The notes under the pieces are model-generated. The model worked only from the letters and a program-made list of their open reading frames with translations, was not told the origin of the DNA and made no database searches. Made by a program: the position numbers and the translations under genes. From the NCBI GenBank assembly GCA_041744755.1, contig JBGTKC010000008.1:21015-85014 (forward strand): a stretch of 64,000 bases of DNA. The letters are read 5' to 3'. This document shows, in pieces, positions 17,312 through 24,820 of this stretch (position 1 is the first letter of the stretch; each line of letters begins with the position of its first letter). The stretch comes from CALDTK01 sp041744755 (lineage in GTDB: Bacteria; Bacteroidota; Bacteroidia; Chitinophagales; Saprospiraceae).

Positions 17312-19144
17312 CTAGGGTTTGCGCGTCGCGCGTTCGTGGTAGTAGGCCTGGAGGGTGTAGAAGGCGAGCTTCCGCTCGCCGTGCTCGCCGATGAGTCCCT
17401 TGCGGTTCCACCCATCCTGTATGCCGGGGAGGTTGCGCCGCGGACTGCGGAAGTCCGCCAGGATCCAGGGTGTCATGCCGGCCACCTCCGGGGTGCGGTC
17501 GACGAGCTTGGTCGTCTCACGGTAGAGCCACGCCTGGTATTCCTCGCTCCAGCGCGTAAGGCTGTCACCGTGCAGCCCAGCCCGGGCCCCGCCCCCGAAC
17601 TCGCTGATGATGACGGGCTTGTTTTGGCGAAAGCTGAACTTCGCCCCCGGCAGTGCCGCCGGTGTGCCCTCGTACCAGCCGATGTACTCGTTGAAGCTCA
17701 CGACGTCGGCGAACTCGGCGAAGGGGTCGGCCACCTCGTACTGCTGTGCACCTTTGCCCGCCTTGAAGAGTGCCGCCGAGATGAGCCGCGTGCCGTCAAT
17801 GGCGCGGGCGTGGGCGGCGAGGCGCTTGAGGAAAGTGAGGCGCTCCGGGATGTCGGGCGTCTCGTTGGCCATGCTCCAGATGATGACCGCGGCGCGGTTG
17901 CGGTCGCGGGTGATGAGTTCGGTCAGCTGCCGCTCGGCGTTGGCGTAGGTGGCCGGGTTACCCCAGGCGATCGTCCAGTACACCGGCACCTCCTCCCAGA
18001 GCAGGATGCCGAGCGAGTCCGCGAGGCGCGGCATGTACTCGTTGTGGGGGTAGTGCGCGAGGCGCATGAAGTTGCAGCCGAGTTCTTTGGCGCGCCCGAT
18101 GGTGACGGCGGCGTCCTCCCAGCCGTTGGCCCGCCCCCCGCGCGAGGGGGCCTCTTCGTGGACCGAGATCCCACGCAGGAAGATCGGCTCCCCGTTGAGG
18201 AGGAGTTTGGTGCCCTGGGTGGCGATGGTGCGCAGACCGATGCGGTCGGTAGTCCGGTCGGGCCCGGCGTCGACGATGAAACTGTAGCGATACGGGTCGC
18301 TGGGCTTCCACATCCGTTTCGCGGTAACGCTTTCGCGAAAACTCGCTCTGCCATTCGCATCGGTGGTAAGGCTTACGCCAAAACCCAGCTCGCGGCAATC
18401 GATCTTGACGGTCTGTCGAGCGCGGTTGGTGCCTTCGAGCTGGACGAAGCCGGCGAGCGTCTTGGCATCCGCCAACTGGATTTGGTAATCGCTTACGTAC
18501 GTGTTCGGCAAGACGTAAAGGCCCACGTCGCGCGTGAGTCCGCCGTAGTTCCACCAGTCCGTGACGTCGGTCGGGACCGCTTCGCGACTCCGCTGGTTGT
18601 CGACGCGCACCACGAGCGAATTGCTCGAATCGCCCCCTCGCAGCAGACCCGTGACGTCGAACTGGAAGGGCGTAAAGCCGCCGGTGTGCACTCCCGCCTT
18701 CTGGCCGTTGACGTAGACATCCGCGCGGTAGTTGGCCGCCCCGAAGCGCAGGATGACCCGCTCGCCGGCGCTACGTTTCGGCGCAGGAAATTTCTTCCGG
18801 TACCAGATCGAGCCTTCGTAGAGTAGGTAGCGCTCGTACTGAGTGTTCCAGTCCCCCGGGACGTGCAACACCGGCGTGCCGTCGAAGCCGTACTCGTAGC
18901 GCTCGGTCTTGTCTCGCGCGACGGCGTCCATGGCGGCGAAATCGCCACGGCCTTGCTTCGACGAGTCGAAGGGCACGCGGACGAAATCGTAGAAGTATGC
19001 CTCGTACCGGTCGGGGAAGTGTTGCCAGTCGCCGTTCAGTGAAGTGTGCGGCCGGAGGAACGCATTCTGGAGGGCGGGGGACTCGTGCTGGGCGGAGAGG
19101 GTTTCGGCGAAAGCCAGCAAGGTGAGGAAGGGGAAGAGGCGCAT
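17312..19144 (-). CDS. glycoside hydrolase family 2 (beta-glucuronidase-like)
   Basis: 610 aa with signal peptide (MRLFPFLTLLAFAETLSAQ). GH2 order: jelly-roll sugar-binding domain (SIWYRKKFPAP...YVNGQKAGVHTGGFTPFQFDVT), Ig-like domain, then TIM barrel with GISVHEEAPSRGG, NFMRLAHYPHNEYM, acid/base SMANET and nucleophile ISEFGGGA. Probably releases beta-linked uronic acid or galactose in the periplasm or outside. A TACCTTGC box lies 4 nt before the ATG. Copies of the mini-hairpin: 17622, 18328 (CGC/GCG), 18370 (GTAA loop) and a TTTC-tract copy at 19102 in the signal peptide. Confidence 0.9.
   Translation of the reverse strand: MRLFPFLTLLAFAETLSAQHESPALQNAFLRPHTSLNGDWQHFPDRYEAYFYDFVRVPFDSSKQGRGDFAAMDAVARDKTERYEYGFDGTPVLHVPGDWNTQYERYLLYEGSIWYRKKFPAPKRSAGERVILRFGAANYRADVYVNGQKAGVHTGGFTPFQFDVTGLLRGGDSSNSLVVRVDNQRSREAVPTDVTDWWNYGGLTRDVGLYVLPNTYVSDYQIQLADAKTLAGFVQLEGTNRARQTVKIDCRELGFGVSLTTDANGRASFRESVTAKRMWKPSDPYRYSFIVDAGPDRTTDRIGLRTIATQGTKLLLNGEPIFLRGISVHEEAPSRGGRANGWEDAAVTIGRAKELGCNFMRLAHYPHNEYMPRLADSLGILLWEEVPVYWTIAWGNPATYANAERQLTELITRDRNRAAVIIWSMANETPDIPERLTFLKRLAAHARAIDGTRLISAALFKAGKGAQQYEVADPFAEFADVVSFNEYIGWYEGTPAALPGAKFSFRQNKPVIISEFGGGARAGLHGDSLTRWSEEYQAWLYRETTKLVDRTPEVAGMTPWILADFRSPRRNLPGIQDGWNRKGLIGEHGERKLAFYTLQAYYHERATRKP
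18328..18341 (-). repeat. mini-hairpin with CGC/GCG stem, GAAA loop
   Basis: TTTT-CGC-GAAA-GCG inside the GH2 gene; both stem arms changed together relative to GGC/GCC. Confidence 0.85.
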
Positions 19145-19148
19145 GGCG

Positions 19149-19156
19149 GCAAGGTA
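19149..19156 (-). promoter_or_regulatory. -7 box TACCTTGC, 4 nt before the GH2 start codon
   Basis: The spacing puts the expected transcription start at the ATG itself, so the mRNA is probably leaderless. Confidence 0.5.
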
Positions 19157-19202
19157 GCGCGGGCCCGGGACGCGAGGGCCTGGCGGGCCCGCAATAGAAA
19201 CA

Positions 19203-19241
19203 CTACAGGACGCAAGGCACGGGATGGCGTCCTTGCTGTAG
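19203..19241. repeat. intergenic inverted repeat with GGACGCAAGG / CGTCCTTGC units
   Basis: CTACAG at 19203-19208 pairs with CTGTAG at 19236-19241, with GGACGC and GCGTCC inside. It shares the GACGCAAG unit with the repeat at 8024-8111 and lies between the GH2 and ATL genes. Confidence 0.6.
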
Positions 19242-19280
19242 CCATCCTGGCGTGAGACCTCGTGCTTACAACGCTCGAGT

Positions 19281-19646
19281 TTAGGCCGCTGGGTCCCAGT
19301 ACAAATCCTTGAATCCCGTAACCTTATCGTCTTCCACCTCGACGCCTTCCTTCTTCAGTCTTTCCGCCATCGCCTCCGGCGGATCGAAGTGCAGCTTGCC
19401 GGTAAGGCGGCCGTCCCGGTTGACGACGCGGTGAGCCGGCACGTAGGGTTCGGCCGTGTGACTGTAGCGCATCGCGTAGCCGGCCATACGCGGGGTACCG
19501 AGCGTGAGGGCGTCCGCCAGCGCGCCGTAGGTCGTCACGCGGCCCGGCGGTATCTGGCGCACGAGCTCCCAGACCTGCTCGTAGTAGTGCGGCTGGCCTT
19601 TCGGGAGATTTTTGGGGAAGTTGGTCTTGCCGAAGTAGGTGCTCAT
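19281..19646 (-). CDS. alkyltransferase-like (ATL) DNA-binding protein
   Basis: 121 aa from the ATG 19646 (MSTYFGKTNFPKN). The fold is the O6-alkylguanine-DNA alkyltransferase C-domain: VWELVRQIPPGRVTTYGALADAL, AMRYS, VPAHRVVNRDGRL. The alkyl-acceptor Cys of PCHRV is Ala (PAHRV), the hallmark of ATL proteins, which flip and flag alkylated guanine for nucleotide excision repair but do not repair it. The start overlaps the end of the upstream isomerase gene by 4 nt. Confidence 0.88.
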   Translation of the reverse strand: MSTYFGKTNFPKNLPKGQPHYYEQVWELVRQIPPGRVTTYGALADALTLGTPRMAGYAMRYSHTAEPYVPAHRVVNRDGRLTGKLHFDPPEAMAERLKKEGVEVEDDKVTGFKDLYWDPAA

Positions 19647-20569
19647 AGGTTCGCTCTCGGTATCCACTGCCGCAAATAATCATGACTCTGCTGCAAGGCG
19701 TACACGCGTCGCTCCAGGCTCCCCTCGTACGCCCGGTCCTCCACCTCGACGCAGACCGCGCCCTCGTACCCCGTCTCACTTAAGTACGAAAAGAAACGCC
19801 CCCAGTCCACGTCCCCCATCCCCGGCAACTTCGGCGTGTGCCACAGTTTCGGGTGCGCCCAGCGGCCGTGACGGTCTAGGGCCGCGCGGTCGATCCGCAC
19901 GTCCTTGGCGTGCACGTGGATCATGCGCTCGGGGAAGTCGCGGAAGGGGAGCGTGTAGTCCATGTCCATCAGGACGAAGTGGCTCGGGTCGTAATTGAGG
20001 CCCCAGTGAGCATCGGGGATGTCGCGCCACATGTCTTCCCAGACGGCGGGGCTCACGGCCAGGTTCTGCCCGCCGGGCCACTCGTCGGCGCCAAACTTCA
20101 TCGGACAGTTCTCGATCGCGATGCGCACGCCGTGAGTTTTGGCGAAAGCCACCAGCGGCCGCCACGTGTCTAGGAACCGCGGCCACTGCGCCTCGATGGT
20201 CTGGGTCTGGTCGCGCCCCACGAAGGTTGTCACGCAGTTGATCCCGATCCGCGCCGAGGCCCCGATGAGCCTCTCGATATGCTCGGCGTAGACTCGCGCC
20301 TGCGCCACATCGTCCGCGAGCGGATTCGGGTAGTAGCCCAGCGAGGAGATCCGGACGCCGTAGCGCTCCTGCAACGCCAGAATTTCCTTGATTCTCACCG
20401 GCCCGAGCGCCGTCACGTCGACGTGCGTCACGCCCGCGTACCGCCGCTCGGCCTCGCCCGGCGGCCAGCACATCACCTCCACCGCATCGTAGCCAATCAC
20501 GGCGGCTTTCGCCAAAACCTGTTCCAGCGTGAGTTCGGGGAGGATGGCGGAGACGAAGCCGAGGAGCAT
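19643..20569 (-). CDS. sugar phosphate isomerase/epimerase (TIM barrel)
   Basis: 308 aa from the ATG 20569 (MLLGFVSAILPELTLEQVLAKAAVIGYDAVEVMCW). Xylose-isomerase-like AP-endonuclease-2 fold; metal-site candidates are in AIENCPMKFG, LNYDPSHFVLMDMD, MIHVHAKDVRID and GAVCVEVEDRAYEG. It probably isomerises a sugar or keto-sugar; substrate unknown. It carries two mini-hairpins in opposite orientation: 20137 (encodes AFAKT) and 20504 (encodes VLAKA). Confidence 0.88.
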   Translation of the reverse strand: MLLGFVSAILPELTLEQVLAKAAVIGYDAVEVMCWPPGEAERRYAGVTHVDVTALGPVRIKEILALQERYGVRISSLGYYPNPLADDVAQARVYAEHIERLIGASARIGINCVTTFVGRDQTQTIEAQWPRFLDTWRPLVAFAKTHGVRIAIENCPMKFGADEWPGGQNLAVSPAVWEDMWRDIPDAHWGLNYDPSHFVLMDMDYTLPFRDFPERMIHVHAKDVRIDRAALDRHGRWAHPKLWHTPKLPGMGDVDWGRFFSYLSETGYEGAVCVEVEDRAYEGSLERRVYALQQSHDYLRQWIPRANL

Positions 20570-20575
20570 AAGAGC

Positions 20576-20762
20576 GTGCTGAAAGTGCGGAGAGTGCGGA
20601 GAGGGCGGAGAGTGCGCCGGATGTCCTGATGAATCGTGTACGTCCGGGTGCGCTCGGGTCGGACGCGCCGAATGTACACGCCATCCTTCGCACCTTGCGG
20701 CACGTTGCACCTTCCACGCAGGGCACTTTCTGCACTTTACGACCGCTCCGCACTTTTGCACC
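20576..20762. repeat. degenerate GTGCGGAGA tandem with opposed GCAC-rich arm
   Basis: Units GTGCGGAGA are repeated at about 20585-20616. An opposite-strand counterpart (GCACCTTGCGGCACGTTGCACC, then GCACTTTCTGCACTTT) fills 20696-20762. It occupies the divergent gap between the isomerase and TrpF-like genes, so it also contains their promoters. Confidence 0.55.
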
Positions 20763-21410
20763 ATGGACCTCCTCCGTACCCGCGTCAAGGCCGCCGCCGT
20801 GGCCAACCTCACCGACGCCCGCTACTTCGCCGCGCTCGGGGTCGACCTTCTCGGCTTCGCCCTCGAGCCCGGCGCCACGGGCTTCGTGGACGCGACGACC
20901 GTGACCGCCATACGGGACTGGGTCGAGGGCCCGCAGTTCGTCGGTGAGTTCGGGCACAGCACCGTGGGAGACATCGCGCGCCAGGCGGAAGCCTTGCGGC
21001 TCGACGCAGTACAGGTGGGGCCTTTCGGCAAAACCCGCCAGGTGGGTGTCGCTACTGGGCTGCCGGTGTACCAGGAGCTGATCCTCGGTCGCGACGTCGG
21101 CCCCGTGGACGCGTTTGGCATCATGGAGGCTAGCGCCCCGAACGTGGCGGCCTTCGTGCTCAACTTCTCGCGGCAGTCGCAGATATGGTCTTCGCTACGC
21201 TCGTCGCAAGTTTGGGGCGAGTGGATCGAGGAGGTATGCGCCATCTACCCGGTCTACCTGGACGCTCCAGCCGAGGTGACAGAGCTGCCTGAGATCCTCG
21301 CGGACATTCGGCCGCTGGGCCTCCAGATCACCGGCGGTGAGGAGGAAGCCGTCGGGATTAAATCCTTCGAAGACCTTGATGAGTGGTTTGAACATTTGCG
21401 GGTAGAGTGA
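20763..21410 (+). CDS. TrpF-like TIM-barrel protein lacking the catalytic Cys
   Basis: 215 aa. RVKAAAVANLTDARYFAALGVDLLGFALEPGATGFV matches the start of phosphoribosylanthranilate isomerase, and LQITGGEEEAVGIKSFEDLDEWFEHL matches its phosphate-binding end. The catalytic Cys of KICG is absent (KAAA). No other trp gene is nearby. It may be a non-tryptophan paralogue in Bacteroidota rather than a working TrpF. The segment VGPFGKTRQ is encoded by a GCC/GGC mini-hairpin (21020-21033). Confidence 0.65.
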   Translation: MDLLRTRVKAAAVANLTDARYFAALGVDLLGFALEPGATGFVDATTVTAIRDWVEGPQFVGEFGHSTVGDIARQAEALRLDAVQVGPFGKTRQVGVATGLPVYQELILGRDVGPVDAFGIMEASAPNVAAFVLNFSRQSQIWSSLRSSQVWGEWIEEVCAIYPVYLDAPAEVTELPEILADIRPLGLQITGGEEEAVGIKSFEDLDEWFEHLRVE

Positions 21411-21433
21411 CAATTGCGGCTGCGGGATGACGC

Positions 21434-21441
21434 TATATTTG
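21434..21441 (+). promoter_or_regulatory. promoter -7 element TATATTTG of the histidine kinase
   Basis: Exact match to the Bacteroidota -7 consensus TAnnTTTG. It lies 33 nt before the chosen ATG (21475) and downstream of the earlier in-frame ATG (21427), which is therefore unlikely to be used. Confidence 0.6.
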
Positions 21442-21474
21442 CCTACTATCGAGCAAACCCCGCGATGCGTGTCG

Positions 21475-23010
21475 ATGTCTACCGATAATTCCGAGTTCGT
21501 CTCCCCCCGGTCCGCCTCCGACCTCCTCTTGGCGGCCGAGGCCCGCGCGGCGGTGGCGGAGGCGCGACTGCGGCACCTCGAAACCGTCATCGACATCGGG
21601 GCCATCGGACTGTTCGATTGGCCGGACGTCTCCACGGAGGCGATCTCGCTGTCCGAGACGTTCCTGCAGGGCCTCGGCTATCCCCCGAACAGCTTCGCGG
21701 GGACGCGGGAAGCGATGGCGAGCCTCGTGCACCCCGATGACCTGCCTGCAGTGGTAGAGAATTTCGCGGTCGGGACAGCAGAGCACACGCACCGAAAGTA
21801 CACTTGTCGACTGCTACTCGCCAGCGGGGCGTACCGCTGGCACGAGACCAACCTCAAGGGCTACCAGCGCCCGGGCCAGGCGACCCCGTCGGCCATCGCC
21901 ACCATCGTAGACGTCCACGACGCGACTACACTCCGGATCAAGAATGCGACACTGGTCGAGCAGCTTAACGCCGTAGTCGAGGCCTCCGGCGCCGGCGTCT
22001 ACGACTGGCCCGATAGCGCCGACACCTACCTCGAAATCAGTCCCTCCCTCCAGCGGCTCATCAATTTGGAAGGCCAGGAGGTGCCCCAGGACTTCGATTT
22101 CCTCTGGGAGCGGATACATCCGGAAGACCGGCACCAAGTCGGACGAGACCTAGCTGCCACTAGCGTCGACCCCAATGGGGCGTTCGACTCTACTTATAGA
22201 CTCCTCGTCGAGGGGAAGGGATACCGTTACGTGCGCTCACTCGCGCAGGCGACCTTCATCGATGGAGGGCCACGCCACCGCCTCACGGGAGCCATCTTCG
22301 ATATTCACGACGCCCAAATGGCCATCCGGGCCGAGGCGGCGGTCCGCGAGCAACTGAGCCAGTTCAACTACATCGTCGCCCACGATCTCGCGGCCCCCCT
22401 CCGGCAGCTCTCCGGCTACACTACGATCCTAGCCGAGGACTACGGTTCGCTCTTGGACCAGCAGGCCCACGCGCACTTGGCCACCATGGAGGCGACCGCG
22501 CAAAACGCCCAGCTCCTGATCCGGGACCTACTCGCATTTAGTCAGGTCGGCACGGCCGCCATGCGCTTCCAGCGGGTAGACCTCCAGCCCATCGTCGACC
22601 ACCTCATCGAGATGCTCGACCCCAGACGCGAGATTAACTGGCGGTGTGACCCGATGCCCACGGTCAACGGTGACCGAACGCACCTCACGATGCTGTTCCA
22701 AAACCTCCTGGCCAATGCCGTGAAGTTCTCCGGTAAGACGGGTCGGCAGGCGACCATTACCATCGCCTCGGGGGAGACGGATGGGACGATGGTTCAGATC
22801 CGTGTGGCGGACAACGGTATCGGCTTCGACCAGAGCTACGCCGAGAAAATCTTCGGTGCCTTCGAGCGCGCTCACTCGAAGGACGAGTTCGAGGGTAGCG
22901 GCATCGGCCTGGCCAACGTCGCGCGGATCGTCGAGCGACACAATGGCACCATCACCGCGGAGGGTCGCCCCGGCTACGGCGCGACCTTCCACGTTTCCTT
23001 ACCGCGTTAG
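21475..23010 (+). CDS. PAS-domain sensor histidine kinase
   Basis: 511 aa. There is no signal peptide or membrane segment. Two PAS/PAC domains come first (IGLFDWPDVSTEAISLSETFLQGLGYPP...; AGVYDWPDSADTYLEISPSLQRLI...). The HisKA H-box FNYIVAHDLAAPLRQLSGY has His303, followed by the HATPase domain with N-box FQNLLANAVKFSG, G1 VADNGIGFD, F-box FGAFERAH and G2 GSGIGLANV. It resembles phytochrome-like cytoplasmic light/redox kinases. No response regulator is adjacent. No mini-hairpin occurs inside; one lies just after the stop (23037). Confidence 0.93.
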   Translation: MSTDNSEFVSPRSASDLLLAAEARAAVAEARLRHLETVIDIGAIGLFDWPDVSTEAISLSETFLQGLGYPPNSFAGTREAMASLVHPDDLPAVVENFAVGTAEHTHRKYTCRLLLASGAYRWHETNLKGYQRPGQATPSAIATIVDVHDATTLRIKNATLVEQLNAVVEASGAGVYDWPDSADTYLEISPSLQRLINLEGQEVPQDFDFLWERIHPEDRHQVGRDLAATSVDPNGAFDSTYRLLVEGKGYRYVRSLAQATFIDGGPRHRLTGAIFDIHDAQMAIRAEAAVREQLSQFNYIVAHDLAAPLRQLSGYTTILAEDYGSLLDQQAHAHLATMEATAQNAQLLIRDLLAFSQVGTAAMRFQRVDLQPIVDHLIEMLDPRREINWRCDPMPTVNGDRTHLTMLFQNLLANAVKFSGKTGRQATITIASGETDGTMVQIRVADNGIGFDQSYAEKIFGAFERAHSKDEFEGSGIGLANVARIVERHNGTITAEGRPGYGATFHVSLPR

Positions 23011-23270
23011 CCAGGCTATGGTCGCTGCCCCATCGGTTTTGGCGAAAGCCGAATGGCGGGCCCACGGGCGGAACGTAGGGGTTGTAGGGTGCTGCCGCTA
23101 CGGAGGCGCAGTCGCTCGCGCAGGGAGGCCCCGGCGCGTCGTGACGTAACCCTCGACCCCGAGAGCGGTATGGCCTCAGCCTAAACCACGCCTATCCCAC
23201 ACACTACATCCATGGGAGACGACAATACCGTACACGAGTATCGCCTGGGCCGTCCCGTGAGGCAACGTGG
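23011..23270. other. intergenic region with a perfect mini-hairpin at 23037-23050
   Basis: 260 nt between the kinase stop and the phosphatase stop. The only structure I see is one exact GTTTTGGCGAAAGCC copy, 26 nt after the kinase stop codon. Confidence 0.6.
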
Positions 23271-23948
23271 TTAGGCCTGGCGTCGCTCCTGCCACTCCGC
23301 GATGAGTGGGCGCCGCACGTCGATCATGAGGAGGTTGTGCTTCAGGCGGATGGTCGACTGCGAACTGTGGCCGACCACCTGCGTAATACCCTCATCCTGG
23401 AGGGCGCCGTGGTACTGACCCAGCCGCAGCCACATCGGGCCGTCGAAGGGGTCGGTGCCGTCGTTGACGGGCGAGCAGTAGTAGAGCTCCGGGGGGCGCT
23501 CCTCGTTCAGGTAGGCGATGGCGGCGTCGAGGTCGCGGCAGCCGTACTTGGTCATCAGCACGTTGAGCAGCGTCCCCGAGAGGCCGGCGTGGCTACAGAC
23601 GTAGCGATCGAGGCGGTAGACGTACCGCAGGATATCGACGAACTCTGCGTAGACCTCGGCCATCTTCTTCGCACTACTGGGCTCGTAGCCGTTTTTGCGG
23701 AAGCTGACGTCATCCGGGAACAGGTAGGCCAGGTCGTGATTGCCGATCAGGGGCGTTGAGTCCGTCTTTCGACAAAACGCGAAGACTTCACGCAAAAAAC
23801 TTGCGTCGTTGGGGTGGGGCCCGTTGTCGGCGTAGTCCCCGAGGAAGACCACCTTGTTGCCCTCGCCGTGGAGCCGGACGGCCTCCTCGAAGAGGTGGTG
23901 ACGCATGTGGATGTCGGGGACGACGGCTAGGCAGTGTTTTATTCGCAC
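23271..23948 (-). CDS. calcineurin-like metallophosphatase
   Basis: 225 aa from a GTG at 23948; an ATG at 24050 would add 34 residues of basic low-complexity sequence. Metal-site motifs are VVPDIHMRHHL (DxH), VFLGDYADNG (GDxxD), IGNHDLAYL (GNHD), CSHAGLSG and VVGHSSQ. This is the PPP-type phosphoesterase layout (protein phosphatase or Ap4A hydrolase-like). Substrate unknown. A mini-hairpin with an unusual GTC/GAC stem lies at 23764-23777 and encodes FCRKTD. Confidence 0.85.
   Translation of the reverse strand: MRIKHCLAVVPDIHMRHHLFEEAVRLHGEGNKVVFLGDYADNGPHPNDASFLREVFAFCRKTDSTPLIGNHDLAYLFPDDVSFRKNGYEPSSAKKMAEVYAEFVDILRYVYRLDRYVCSHAGLSGTLLNVLMTKYGCRDLDAAIAYLNEERPPELYYCSPVNDGTDPFDGPMWLRLGQYHGALQDEGITQVVGHSSQSTIRLKHNLLMIDVRRPLIAEWQERRQA
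23764..23777 (-). repeat. mini-hairpin with GTC/GAC stem, GAAA loop
   Basis: TTTT-GTC-GAAA-GAC in the phosphatase gene; A.T closing pair retained. Confidence 0.85.
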
Positions 23949-24050
23949 GCTGGCAGGAGATACTGGTGAGAGCCTCGACGCCGTGCGTTCGATTGCCCGT
24001 AGACTGAGACCCTTTCCCCTTGCCGGCGGTATGGACGGATAATCCCTCAA

Positions 24051-24422
24051 GGTCTGACCCGCTCGGTGTTTCGGTGTCGAAAGCCGCGTGAGTCGTGGGG
24101 CTAAGCCGGGATCGAGCGGCGTGGAGGACGGTGGACGGTTAGGACGTCCAACGTCACAACCCGCTAGCCGGGTTTAGCTTGAGATCCACCGAGCTATGGG
24201 TTCCTTGTCCGTCGACGTCGGAGGGACATTGGCCAAAACTAGGCAAGCGAGTATCGTCATCACCTAGCGCAACGTCGTGCGACTCTCACCGTGGAGGTGG
24301 CCGGCAGGCTATTGTTTCCTCACGACAGATGTCGCGCAGACCGCCGTGGCTGCGATCGGAGTCGTGGGATCAAGTTAGTCCCGCCTGACCTAGCCAATGA
24401 AAGTCGGACGAAGCTGTTGTGA
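24051..24422. other. intergenic stretch without a recognisable gene
   Basis: I see no plausible ORF, RNA or repeat here. The region leads into a broken PAS gene, so it may be decaying sequence. Confidence 0.4.
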
Positions 24423-24761
24423 ATGACCCGGCGCCGTCGCCTCGCCCTGGTCGAAGTCCGGGAGCGCGAGCGGCGGGGGCTCCACCTAGACTGGTTCGAG
24501 CGCGCTGCGACGGCCAGTCAACTCGTGATTTTTGACAGGGCCGATGTCTCGGTCGACGAGATCTACTTCACGCAGTCGGTCTATCCGGTGCTGGGCTACG
24601 AGGTCTTCACCTTGACACCGAGCTTCCGATCCCTGCTCGCGGCTGCCAACCCACACGAGAGCCCTCGGTTCGAGCACGCGGTGTACGGCACGCGCTACGA
24701 GACGGGCGCCGTGCAGGAGGAGGTGAGGATGCGGTGTGCCGACGGGCGTTACAAAAAGTGA
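24423..24761 (+). pseudogene. fragment of a PAS-domain protein
   Basis: A 112-codon frame contains ASQLVIFDRADVSVDEIYFTQSVYPVLGYEV and ends EEVRMRCADGRYKK. This follows the first PAS domain of the kinase at 21475 position by position (IGLFDWPDVS...FLQGLGYPP...CRLLLASGAYRWHE). The frame stops exactly where the next PAS strand should begin, and nothing after it continues the domain. It looks like a remnant of a PAS kinase paralogue. Confidence 0.5.
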
Positions 24762-24820
24762 ACCGTCCGCCGGCTCGGCAGCGCACTGAGTGTGGTAAAC
24801 TGTCAACTAAAAATGAACCT

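Noticed and set aside
22781..23149. Plus-strand frame across the kinase end
   Set aside because: It is an out-of-frame shadow of the HATPase region.
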